64,000 nucleotides of DNA from Tubiluchus corallicola (lineage: Eukaryota; Priapulida; Priapulimorpha; Priapulimorphida; Tubiluchidae), in contig JAQGDQ010000655.1 of NCBI GenBank assembly GCA_030141605.1, positions 1-64,000 on the forward strand. Direction: 5' to 3'. A model generated the notes under the pieces. That model saw nothing but the letters and a program-made list of their open reading frames with translations. It was not told the DNA's origin and made no database searches. Numbering within the stretch: the stretch's first letter is position 1; each line of letters begins with the position of its first letter. Below, in pieces: positions 11,784 through 22,066 of this stretch. The position numbers were made by a program, and so were the translations under genes.

Positions 11784-12369
11784 GACTCAGTGGTTTTATA
11801 TAACCTAAGTTCTCCAACTTGGAAGGACAATAACGCCAACAGCAGCATCATGGACTGTCTCCAAACGCGTACAGTACCGTCAGCACACGTGTGCATCTAC
11901 AGTCTACACAGAGACAAGTACATCTCGACCATGCTGTACCAGGAAGGACTTTGGGAACCAGACGTTACAACACTCTTCCAGAGGGCGTTGAACAACTACC
12001 CCAACGCAACGGTCATAGACCTGGGTGCCAACATTGGCTACTATACCGTGCTGGCGAGCAAAATGCAACACGACGTCGTAGCCGTAGAACCCGTGTTCGA
12101 GTCCGTGTTTCGTCTGCAAAAAGCGGTTCAGCTCAATGACGTCATGGACCGAGTGAAGGTCCTGTTAAATGCGATTTCCGGCAAACACGAGCACATGACA
12201 ATTAAGCACAAGACAGACAATCAAGGGGGGGTTAGTGTGCGTCCCATCAGTGCTTCGGAAGCCAGAAAGATCAGAAGCAAAGACAGACACAAGGTGGTGA
12301 CGTCAGTGAAGGTGGATGATCTATTGGCTTTATCAAATTTCTCCACCGCTATCGTGAAGATAGATATTG
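11784..12369 (+). CDS. FkbM family SAM-dependent methyltransferase, core exon
   Basis: This 586-bp exon starts after ctactttttag and ends at ATTG|gtaagt, phase 1. It encodes the Rossmann-type SAM-binding core: motif I VIDLGANIGYYTVLAS, then the acidic strand DVVAVEP, a helix FRLQKAVQLND, VKVLLNAIS, and the strand AIVKIDI. FkbM-family enzymes (Pfam Methyltransf_21) are O-methyltransferases named after the enzyme that methylates FK506; many animal members are uncharacterised. The substrate cannot be read from sequence. The KIDIEGYE signature is split exactly at this donor and completed by the exon at 16552. The GTG at 11790 is not a start: the frame is open back to the acceptor. Confidence 0.92.
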
Positions 12370-12424
12370 GTAAGTGAGAAAGTTTGAGGTGTAGTTGAAC
12401 ACTTTGTAGAAAAAGAATAAAACA

Positions 12425-12935
12425 CTGTACTACATATCTGCACAAAACTGAAAAGCGTTTATTAGACTACATACACATATGTAGAATGACTGCTACACTG
12501 AACACTGAGAACAAGAGTGTCCTGCACTGATCACTGAGAGTTAGACAGTAAGTGACATGAGGATCACGGCTGCTGCACTGCACTGAGAGTGTGAGTTAGA
12601 CAGGTGTGTAGCACGACTGCTGCACTGCACTGAGAGTGTGAGTTAGACAGTAAGTGACATGAGTATCACAACTAGCATGACTTCTACACTGCACTGAGAG
12701 TGAGACAGAGAGTGACTAGAAGTAGAATCCAGTCAGTATATATAGGTATAGGTAATTATGCAAACTTGGCTTCACAAATACCATTACAGTAAAATAGGGA
12801 GAGATCCAGTGAGTATGCATATTCACTGGACCGAACAATTATACTAGGGGTGAGTTTAGCTAGTAAAATGTAAAGTGATTAGTCAATAGATGGCAGCACC
12901 TAAAAATATACAGTTACAACTTCCACAGTAAGAAT
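12425..12935 (+). repeat. Dispersed repeat family F, copy 1, with internal tandem repeats
   Basis: It matches 60560-60915 in reverse orientation: the blocks gaaaagcgtttattagacta, tcactggaccgaacaattat and atagatggcagcacct have counterparts there. Between 12,500 and 12,715 a cactgagagtgtgagttaga motif is tandemly repeated, which the other copy lacks. Confidence 0.7.
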
Positions 12936-13870
12936 TCAACGTTGCATCGTTTATTAGAACTGTCTTTGTGGAATTTGTAAATTGCCTTAAGACCAAGAAT
13001 TGCATAATCATGAATTTCTTCCATTATTAATCAATCATCTTGCGATTAAGATCATAAATAATTAATATTCAGCAAAACTGTGAATAAGAACAGTGTTTCG
13101 TCTATAAACTACCATAAATAAAACCTTCAGACAACTTCAATGTGCAGCTTAAATTGACATTTAACGTTTAATACGTGATTTCTCTCCGACGCATATTTTT
13201 CAGATCCGTCGTAGACAAACATCGGGCGTTAACTGTCCACCTGCTTGCTTAGTTCAAGTTAATTTTAATAATTTTGGGCAGGTGGCGCCACAGAATAAAA
13301 ATTAATAATGCCAATATCCTCTTCTACACAGTAGATATAAGAGGCAGAAGAAAATAATAGTATGGATTACGTTTCTCGTAAACAAATTTTTCATAGGATT
13401 ACGAAGTTATAAAGCCGTTTAGAGTGGAATTCGCGATTTATCTTTTTAAATTGTTTTCGTAGCGTGTCACCAGGGGCGCATCAACACTTTACGACGTCCT
13501 AGGTTGATAGTTCTGTCCCGCTCATTTCCGTTGAGAATTTTTGGTTGTTTATATAATGAGCAGATTAAACAACTACTTGTGGTGTATTAGAAAACCTCTT
13601 AACCTAGTTTCTACGTGGTCATTATTAATTACATGTATTTGCGTAGCGCTTATATTCAGGCAGGCAGTACAAGGCTTGTTGTGTAATACCTTGCACCTGT
13701 TCGTTATGTGGCACTTATATAAAAGCTGCTGTCAGTAACTGCCTGTGGTGTGTTATAAAGCGCGCCGTTTACATAAATATGAAAGTATGCATATTTTCCG
13801 AGGAGAATAAGTTTTTTTTCTAAAATTTGACGCCCCCTCAAAGTTTGGCACTCTAGGCTATAATCTAGTT

Positions 13871-14333
13871 CAGGGGTGTGCAAATTGCGGGCCACCTGAG
13901 AGAATTTGTGCGGCCCGCGAAAAGATTTGTCAACTTAATGAAAGTGCGGCCCGGGTGATTAATTGGGTGTATCCAGCTGAAGTTCGTGCCACGAACCCAA
14001 AGATGGTGCGGGTAGTTTTTTTCTACTAGATCAGATGCCATTAACCCTTACAAGACGGTTGTAGCTTAATGTCACTGTACTACACAAACTGTGTGATACG
14101 CATTACTAATATGCATTGTAACGAAATTACCACTATCTGTCCTGAAAGTAGAAATATATGGATTGTCATATTAGTTTCTTGAGTGTAGTAGTAATGATGT
14201 ACGCAGGTCGGATGCAAAAAAATCGTTATTTGTCCTTTCTGTACTTGGTTCCTTGATCAAACTGCCTGTGGCCCGCAGGAATTGCAGGAAAGTTTAATGT
14301 GGCCCGGCTAGTCAGATAATTTGCACACCCCTG
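13871..14333. mobile_element. hAT-like MITE with 16-bp TIRs and 8-bp target duplication
   Basis: The terminal inverted repeats CAGGGGTGTGCAAATT (13871-13886) and its complement (14318-14333) are perfect. The flanks are atctagtt (13863-13870) and gtctagtt (14334-14341), an 8-bp duplication with one mismatch. CAGGGGTGTNCAAA-type ends with 8-bp duplications are characteristic of hAT (Charlie-like) elements. The 463-bp body is rich in GGCCCG and has no transposase. Confidence 0.9.
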
Positions 14334-15317
14334 GTCTAGTTAGTCTATTGGTTAATACGCCCCTGCGTGTCACTAAAGCGGAATATTTAAGATCAAAAAT
14401 CATGCTACCCGGTGTAACACTGAAATAACATTATAACAACTTTTAATTATCATACTTTTATATTTTTTATTATAAAGGGATAAAAGGGGAACAAAATAAA
14501 CAAAAAATTCTAACTAAAGTAACAACTCTAAGTACTGCTAGGAGCACCTCTGTCAGAAATCGAGGCTGTAGTGACCTCTAAACGCTTTTATACTGTCAAT
14601 CCTGGTCAGCTGGCTTTTCACACCACGTGTAGGCCCAAACAAGACGTCTGGAACTACACAGAAAAGTGTCGCTGTACCTGGAAGCAGTGCAGATCTTATG
14701 CCTGATGGGACAACATGTCTCCATAACATTATTGTAATCACCGTGCAGAGCTTTTCATTTCAGACGGAATAACACAAAGATGATTTCTAATAAATACTAA
14801 AACTTGCACGCATAATAAACGTTTTTTACGTTTCGCTTCGACTAGTTATGACAGTCAAGCCGTCGAATCGTTTTGCGGATGATTGAAACTCATCAAAAAT
14901 GTATGGACTCTGCGCCGTGCTAAGTTTATAAATTGCCTCTTTTCGCTGTATCTCCCTCCCGCATGCATCATGACTGTCACATAATGGACGCCTCGGCTCA
15001 TTCTGAATAATGATGAATTTTCTCTTTTCATTGCACTGGGAAGATTGTATTGGCACGCGGTAATTTGCATAAAAATTCTGCCGTTCGTGCCGCGCGCAAA
15101 ATTTGCAAACTTGATTAGAATGAAAGCGTCTAGTAACTAGGCTGACGTGCCCTTGCGATCCTAAAGTGGATAGAAATTGGAAATGCTTGGATGAAACAGA
15201 GCATGATAAATTGGTAGTCATTAGGCCTCGCAATTGGACAATATTTACTAGAGGTGGAGTTTGTTTGTCAAGATGATGAAAGTGATTGAGGAATATGGCA
15301 AGTGCAGCTTTGAAATC

Positions 15318-15740
15318 TATGATGATGATGATGATGACGACGATGACGACGACGACGACGACCACGACGATGGTGATGATTATAATGATCATGGTAATGG
15401 TGGTGGCGATGGTGGTAGTGATGATGATAATGATGATGATGATGACGACGACCACGACGACGACGATGGTGATGATTATAATGATCATAGTAATGGTGGT
15501 AGTGATGATGATGATGATAATGACCACGACGACACCACGACGATGGTGATGATTATAATGATCATGGTAATGGTGGTGGCGATGGTGGTAGTGATGATGA
15601 TGATGACGACGACCACGACGACGACGATGGTGATGATTATAATGATCATGGTAATGGTGGTGGCGATGGTGGTGGTGATGATGATGATGATGATAATGAC
15701 GACGACGACGACGACGATGATGATGACAAGAATGATGATG
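15318..15740. repeat. GAT/GAC trinucleotide array with an approximately 90-bp higher-order unit
   Basis: Imperfect GAT, GAC and GGT triplets. A longer phrase (gatggtgatgattataatgatc...) recurs near 15369, 15465, 15541 and 15625, showing higher-order tandem duplication. Frames of Asp, Met, Ile/Val or His on either strand are by-products of the triplets. Confidence 0.95.
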
Positions 15741-15787
15741 ACGAGCAAGAGGAGAAAATAGTTGGAAAGTAACAAGAATTTTGTTAA

Positions 15788-16464
15788 ACGACAAGAAAAG
15801 CAGTTACTTACACAAAGCTAAAAAAATCGTCTTGAAATTTTATACCAGTTGCATGCTGTTTTATTGCAAAAACAGCTAGGGTTAGCAGTAACGCTGTATA
15901 AAACTTGTATATAACTCCCGCGATGACCGTTGGGTGCAGACATTTTGACGGTAAGTCGTTTGTAACAAAATCTTATTTTCTTTAAAGATTTTAACTATAT
16001 CTTTCAAGATATTAGCCGCATCTTTCAATATCTTAGCTACATCTTTCAAGATCTTAGCTACATCTTTCAAGATCTTAACTGCATCTTTCAATATCTTAGC
16101 TACATCTTTCAAGTTCTTAGCTGCATCTTTCAAGGTCTTAACTTCATCTTTCAATATCTTAGCTACATCTTTCAAGTTCTTAGCTGCATCTTTCAAGGTT
16201 CTTAGCTATATCTAATGAATGTCAGTGATGAAATCCGAGAGAACACAGCTTCTGAGGAAGAAATAAAGAATTTTTGAGATGTATGGACATTTTAACCTCT
16301 CACTTTCTAACAAGTTTATACAACTATCTTGAACTTGTTAAATTATTAAGAATTTTCATTTTCAGTTACATATGTTTTTAAAACAGGGAAGCATAATGCA
16401 AAATAATATGCCTTTTTGTGGAAAGTTTTTTGAGACGTATTTTACAATTCCGTTTTCTTCCCAT
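15788..16464 (-). mobile_element. TTAA MITE copy 4 (family A) carrying a 21-bp array
   Basis: Flanked by TTAA at 15784-15787 and 16465-16468, with ends acgacaagaaaa and ttttcttcccat. It has the family interior (cgtcttgaaattttatacc, cgctgtataaaacttgt, ctcccgcgatgaccgtt). An array of 21-bp units occupies its middle. It lies only about 85 bp upstream of the last FkbM exon. Confidence 0.8.
15990..16205. repeat. 21-bp tandem repeat inside the MITE, about 10 copies
   Basis: Units of the type catctttcaagatcttagct recur with variants (aagttcttagctg, aatatcttagcta). On the minus strand they read as repeats of LKDAAKI/LKDVAKI because 21 is a multiple of three; there is no sign that this is a gene. Confidence 0.93.
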
Positions 16465-16551
16465 TTAAAGCGCTACATCAAGCCAGACCAATGATATTCT
16501 CCAAAGGCTTGAAAATGGTTGATGATTTTCTTTTGTTTTTTCCTTCTCTAG

Positions 16552-16841
16552 AGGGATATGAATGTAAAGCGATCCAATCGGCGACAGAGTTCTTCCATTC
16601 CGTTTACGTTCCGTACGTGTTCACCGAGTGGGCGGTCATGTTCCAACACAGACATCTGTCCAACACACCATGTTCCGTGAACGCTATGTCTCGGGCAGCT
16701 GCCATGTTGACTCAGTACGGGTACAAGCCTTATTTGGTAAAAACAGGGAGACGTCTAGACGCAGGTGGCGCCACGGAGCAATGGAGGAGCGTGGGAGATA
16801 TTTGTTGGAAGCACCACGATGCCCTAGAACTGGGATTATAA
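16552..16841 (+). CDS. FkbM family methyltransferase, last coding exon
   Basis: It follows ttccttctctag. Joined to the previous exon (G|AG) it completes KIDIEGYECKAIQSA, the conserved FkbM signature, then runs FTEWAVMFQHRH, AAAMLTQYGYKPYLVK and ends HDALELGL plus TAA at 16839-16841. With the candidate first exon the protein is about 326 residues, normal for the family. Phase 1 matches on both sides of a 4.2-kb intron, and no frame breaks are seen. An ATTAAA polyadenylation-type signal lies about 300 bp downstream (17138). Another terminal exon is unlikely because the C-terminal strand of the fold is present. Confidence 0.92.
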
Positions 16842-17160
16842 GACCGAAGCACTGAGATTTAAGATCTAGTGTTGTTTTTACGCTACCTCGTAGGTTATTT
16901 AGGTTAAACTTTTGTGGTATCCATTCCCACAAGAAACTGTTACACCGGTGACTGTACTGACACTAATTTGTTTTGTAAGATAACAAGATAAATGTCTTAC
17001 CAGAATGGCAATGGTATTGTATGGACAAGCACATGCTGTAGAACCTGCTGTGAATGGAACATGGAAAGATCTTGAGCGGGACTTTTTATTTATGTTACCA
17101 CTTGTTTTGTATGCAATATTGTATTTATTTTTCACATATTAAACACTTTTTATTGCTCTT
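16842..17160 (+). other. Likely 3' untranslated region of the FkbM-type gene
   Basis: Follows the TAA stop. ATTAAA at 17138-17143, next to a T-rich stretch (cactttttattgctcttggt), is the best polyadenylation signal on this strand. No competing frame is seen. Confidence 0.55.
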
Positions 17161-17194
17161 GGTGTTGTCGTTGTTGTAACAGTTGTAGTAGCTG

Positions 17195-17515
17195 ATATAA
17201 GGTATCAATAGTGATGGTGTTTGGGATCACGGTTTCTCGGTGATGGTGTTTGGGATCACGGTTTCACGGTGATGGTGTTTGGGAGCATGGTTTCACGGTG
17301 ATGGTGTTTGGGATCACGGTTTCACGGTGATGGTGTTTGGGAGCTTGGTTTCACGGTGATGGTGTTTGGGAGCATGGTTTCATGGTGATGGTGTTTGGGA
17401 GCATGGTTTCGCGGTGATGGTGTTTGGGAGCATGGTTTCATGGTGATGGTGTTTGAAGAGCATGGTTTCGCGGTGATGGTTTTTGGGAGCATGGTTTCGC
17501 AGTGATGGTGTTTGG
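17195..17515. repeat. 29-bp minisatellite (ggtgatggtgtttgggagca unit), about 11 copies
   Basis: Units alternate between gggagcatggtttcac and gggatcacggtttcac forms, showing subtype blocks. On the minus strand the array gives part of a 149-codon frame, which is not a gene. Confidence 0.95.
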
Positions 17516-17842
17516 CGTGATAACCATGATCATGAACTGCGATGTTAGTTTCTGATGTCATGTAACGTAGAGCCCATTTTCGTGACATCACGCATTTAAG
17601 CGGCACTGTAACACTTACGCAAACGTGCTTGACGGGCAAGGGAAGACGCCTGCCATTGTACAAGCTGCAATTAGTTTCTGACGTAAGTAATAGCTGCGTT
17701 CGGTTGCCGTTAATTAACTTTCCAAGCGAATTATTCAAATATAAGAAAGAATTGCTAAGTTTTGTATGCAAGAAAATGTGTATTTTGGACAGTAAATTAA
17801 AATAAGATTGAGTCTAAACAATCGTCCAGTCTTCCTTTAATA
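17516..17842 (+). repeat. Dispersed repeat family C, copy 1 (partial)
   Basis: Matches 52997-53548 in reverse orientation, sharing gataaccatgatcatgaact, cgttaattaactttc and the terminus acaatcgtccagtcttcctt. Only the right terminus is visible; the left side runs into the 29-bp array. Confidence 0.75.
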
Positions 17843-19005
17843 GTGAGATGGCAGCAGGGCCTAAAGTGATTGCAAGAGTCATAACAGAGGACGTGTGACT
17901 CAAGAAACGAAAATGGCAGCCCGTAATGCTCTGAAAAATATCTGTTTGTTAGCAAAAATAACGACAACAATTTTATTAGTACATATATGTTTCTGTGTAT
18001 AATCTTTGGTTTATTGGTACTCTCAATAATGGATGTCAAACTTATTAAAACTTACTGATCTTTTCTGTGATTAGATGTACGCTCTTAAATGTACAACAAT
18101 AATAAATTTCTCAGTCATTATAATTGATAAAAACAAGTGAACATCCTATCATTAATATCCTGTTTTCAACGAACTTGGCTGCAACATGCTCTTCCAGCTT
18201 TTCCATGTCTTTGTGGAATTCTCTGCACATTTTGATTTTTGATTCACAAGACCTTAAACTTCCATTAAACAGATATCTTCGCTTCATTTCTCCTATTGTC
18301 ATATATACTCCAAAGGGACGTCTTTCAATTCACACCATCTTTCATTCCTGCACTCCAAATGCTCGCCATTTCTTGTCAAGTCATTTGTCGTGTGTTGAAA
18401 TATGAGTTAATATCCTGCGAGGAATTGACGCAAAAGTGGCTCTTTAATTTTGAAAAGATATTGCGTTATGAGTTTCAATTTTGCTAACACGGCAGCCATA
18501 TTTCAGTCCGTGTCTCTCCGTAGCAAATTTCATAATGATTTATTAAATCAAGATTGATGGCATTGCGACCCGCTGAAATTTAACAGCGGCGCTGTTATGT
18601 ACAGAAAGCCTTCACTATTTGATTCATGTTCCAAAGTCGTTTATTCTAAAGAGAATAATAAAGAGAACATTAACAAGTAAGAAAATAAATAGAATGATAA
18701 ACAGAAGCTTAATAATTACGAAGAAGTCAACTTATTGGCAAAAGTACTTTCTCAAATTTCAGAGATTGAATTCATAACTTAATTAAATTTTTAAATTCAT
18801 GTAACTTACATCGTTGGCTCTTCGTCAAGATTTAAAATTTCTCAAAGTACAAAATTTGGTTATAACTAAACGATGTTATTAACTATAACACAATAACGAC
18901 AAAAACATTGCTGTGAATAAAACGCGACCATCATTGTTCTCCTCCTGTCCTTTTCTCCTCACTCGTAGAGGGCAGCACCTTCCAATAAATAAGTGTCGTT
19001 ATGCA
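17843..19005. other. Intergenic, no gene recognised
   Basis: Short frames near 18111-18487 on both strands have no family resemblance. The sequence is AT-rich and has no defined repeat boundary that I could see. Confidence 0.5.
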
Positions 19006-19185
19006 TGCTGTAGTTACACTATGGAACAGTGTCCTACGTGCGCGATTCGAGAACAACGATGGTAAAGTACATGTCTCCTTCATCTTGGGCAAATCACGCT
19101 TGGCACCTATGAGGGGTATGACAATTCCCAGACTGGAGCTTTCTGCAGCCATGCTATCAGCTAGAGTAATTTCTAATGTTGAAGA
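19006..19185 (+). pseudogene. BEL/Pao retrotransposon polyprotein fragment
   Basis: The frame encodes a short piece with the motifs SFILGKSRLAP and MTIPRLELSAAMLSARV. These match the conserved block after the reverse transcriptase in BEL/Pao elements (the A17/Pao region, usually K(S/A)R(V/L)AP...IPRLEL.AA). About 60 codons remain, with nothing recognisable on either side, so this is a relic. Confidence 0.8.
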
Positions 19186-19269
19186 ACTTCATTATTTCTT
19201 TTTAGGAGATTGTAGTAATCAATGGTTAAGCACAAAGCGTTTATTGTCTCTTTTGTAAATAAAGATTTT

Positions 19270-19890
19270 GATTGATTTAATATTTTATTTCAAACTTCAC
19301 AAAGTTCATAAACACATCACAAATTAATACAAATAATACAATAAATCATGAAACACAACAATAACATATATAACAATTAACGATATAACAAACTACGCCA
19401 ATGACATCTAATTACAGAAGTAGAATTTACATCACTGTTTAAAATGTTCTTGCATATAAAATTTTCACTGTTATTCAGCCTGACTTATGAACTGTATGCA
19501 CATTTTCTGTGAATAACATCAAAGTAAATAATATTAAGTCTAGTAGAAATATATCTTGCGCTCGTATCATATGAAAAATTAAACAGCTTCCGTGTTGATA
19601 CATTATATGCAACCTTGAATTTGCTAAGATTGTAAGAATAAAAATGTCTCCAAGAAGACATACAATAAAAAGTAGTGCAGTAAGCATTAAACAATTGTCT
19701 CTTCACGTTAAATGAACAGTGATTAAATTTCATGAGTAATTTATTTGCTCTACCATAGTAAATTGAACATTGTCGTAATATATCTAAATCATCTCTATTG
19801 TCTTCTGATAAAATATGACCCAGATATTTTTCCTTTTTAAAGAGCAATACCAGGACACGTGCATTGAATAACACTATGATACCGGTTGTA
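19270..19890 (-). pseudogene. Non-LTR retrotransposon relic, reverse-transcriptase C-terminal region
   Basis: Reading leftward from about 19,845, the frame gives KEKYLGHILSEDNRDDLDI, LRQCSIYYGRANKLL, VKRQLFNAYCTTFYC and FKVAYNVSTRKLFN. This is the thumb and connection region after the catalytic palm in many animal LINEs (YLGH.I..D..DD.DI.RQ...Y...N.L). It ends with TAG near 19485, and AT-rich sequence down to 19,270 may be its 3' tail. The 5' part is missing and abuts repeat family B. Confidence 0.88.
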
Positions 19891-19895
19891 CCCAT

Positions 19896-20520
19896 GATTA
19901 AAGCAAAACCAATCTTAAGCTGTAGGTCAAAACAATCAATTGAAAGGAAACACACTATTTTTTCAAAAATGAGTTACGTGAAATAATTATTACCACACGA
20001 ACGCTCACGTTCGCACCACTAGTTCTTTACTGTTACATGCATTTCGCCATTTGCTAGTTAGACAAGCACTTACGCCTGCATGTCGGAAACGCATAGCACA
20101 AAAAACAGGCGCTGTACCTCTCAGTTCAGATGTGCTAGTTTGTGACGAACTGTACATGTTCGACAGCTCATGCGTGAGCACAGCGGAAAATTAGAAATTT
20201 GAATTTTTATTTTAAAATTTGCCTAGTTTTAGTACAGCACACTGGATATCTTAAATTTAAAATTTACCGAGCTTTTGGAAATCACGCTGAGTATACAGTA
20301 GCACTGTACTTCAATTTTTGCTTTCGTAAACACGTGCATCACGCTCGTGGAATATTTTTGTTTTTGAAAAGTATGTCAGTTTGTGATTTCATGTGTAGTT
20401 GGGGGGCTCGCCTGCCCTTAACTAAGTTTTTAATCTACTATTTAATTATCAGAAACGCTTTTGCAGCATTATTGTGTTAAGATGTATGCTTTTTACCGGA
20501 TTTGAAAACGGGGTACTATA
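19896..20520 (+). repeat. Dispersed repeat family B, copy 2
   Basis: Same order of landmarks as 6745-7335 (ttaaagcaaaacc, gtaggtcaaaacaatc, ttacatgcatttcgccat, gttcgacagctcatgcgtga, tttttaatcta), with scattered substitutions and small indels. Confidence 0.8.
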
Positions 20521-20748
20521 TGAAAAATCATCCTTACTTCTCTTTAAGAAAACCGAAAAGTGACGCGTCATTAGGGTAAGATAGTGACGATGTAATCAAT
20601 AATCTCAGCAAATTATTTAAGCACTTAGCCAACTTAATCAATGCATTTTTCATACATGGCTATTTGTCCGCGTTATTTGTGCACAAGAAGGAGTTACGTA
20701 AACGGGAGACGCGCTAGGATCTCTCGTCATAATTGTAAACCCGGAGAG

Positions 20749-20761
20749 GTTTCATAGCAAC
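20749..20761 (+). promoter_or_regulatory. RFX X-box-like site upstream of gene copy 1
   Basis: GTTTCATAGCAAC, about 90 bp before the proposed ATG, resembles the RFX X-box (imperfect inverted half-sites ending RGYAAC). It is identical in copy 2. In animals X-boxes near the start often mark ciliary genes. Only one half-site is a strong match, so function is inference. Confidence 0.35.
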
Positions 20762-20852
20762 AAAACAAGATACTGCGAGTTTTAAACTGCGAAAGGAAGA
20801 GAAAAGACGCATTTATTTCTCGCTTTATTTAAAGTTATTTGAGGTGGTTACA

Positions 20853-20880
20853 ATGGAGATTACAATAGAGATTATATTAG
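20853..20880 (+). CDS. Membrane protein copy 1, exon 1
   Basis: ATG to TTAG|gtacgt, phase 1, encoding MEITIEIIL. The start is the first ATG and lies in an ACAATGG context. Upstream sequence is duplicated too and carries the X-box-like site. Confidence 0.6.
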
Positions 20881-22028
20881 GTACGTTTTTTCATTCTAAT
20901 AATAACCCTGAAAACCTACAGTTTTATACTCTGCACGTATATATCAATTGTTCACCGTTTTTCCAACACGCGCGAACAAGTTCGGCAACTGTCTTAGTGG
21001 CTAATTATTATGTTTTTGTCCCTCACTTCCTACTTCCGCTCTGACAAATCCACGTGTTTGGCTGATCAACAGACAATACCACTTCTAAAAATTGGCTTGA
21101 CCTCATAACCGGTGTGCGTCGTTGCGGGACCCTACCTCTCATGTGACCGAGCTGCGTGTAAGCTAACGTTGTTCTTACTTGCAGAGAAGACCTGAATACT
21201 GCATGCATGAAACAGTTATTGACTTACGAATCATTTACTGATCTGTCAGGTTATAAGCCACCAGCGCATTGGACATTTAGGCAATGGTCACTTGGGCAGT
21301 TGGACACTCCAGCGGTAGCCAAACATATGGGCTGAATGAGATTTGGGCAGTGAGGGGAGTCAGGGGGGTGAACACTTAGGCAGTACCACTTAGCAGCTGA
21401 CATTTGGGCAACGGGCAGCACACTTGGGCAGTGACACTTGAGCAGTGAAAACGTTAAGAAGTACAAGTGGTGCAGAAAATTTTCAGAGGAGTACTAGCTA
21501 CCTACCTACCTACCTACCTATCTGATTACATAATTTCCTTCCTACCTACCTACCTGCCTACCTACCTACCTATCTAACTTACTTACCTACCTATTTACCT
21601 ACCCACCTATATACCTGCTGTCTACCTACCTACCTAACCTACCTACCTACCTACTTAACATTAGGGTACCTACTATTTATATACCAAATGATCCACCTCA
21701 CCTACCTACCGACCTGCTTACCTACTTACTTACCTACCTATTTACCTACCAACGTACCTACCTACCTGCCTGCCTATCTACCTAAAAACCCACCCACCCA
21801 GCCACCTACCTGCCTACCTACCCACCTGCCGACTGATCGACCAACAGAAAGAGTGACCGACCTGCCTACCTACCTACCTACCTACCTACCTACCTACCTA
21901 CCTACCTACCTACCTACCTACCTACCTACCTACCTACTTACCGACCTACCTTCCTTCTTAGCTGACTATAGTTAATTATATAATTATTGTTTAATTGTGA
22001 AAATTAATAGTCGTATACTAATCATCTA

Positions 22029-22066
<38 letters not shown>

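Larger units (their letters stand above)
12370..16551 (+). other. Repeat-filled 4.2-kb intron of the FkbM-type gene
   Basis: It begins gtaagt and ends tctctag. It holds repeat family F (12425-12935), a hAT-like MITE (13871-14333), a GAT/GAC trinucleotide array (15318-15740) and a TTAA MITE (15788-16464). The remainder, including 12940-13870 and 14345-15300, shows nothing coding. The 322-codon minus-strand frame at 14826-15794 is mostly translated trinucleotide repeat. Confidence 0.85.

Noticed and set aside
14826-15794. 322-codon minus-strand frame and 166-codon plus-strand Asp-rich frame
   Set aside because: Driven by the GAT/GAC array; the non-repeat ends show no family motif and the region is an intron.
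11784-16841. Bacterial horizontal transfer of the FkbM gene
   Set aside because: FkbM domains are common in animals and this gene has animal-type introns; nothing here points to recent transfer.
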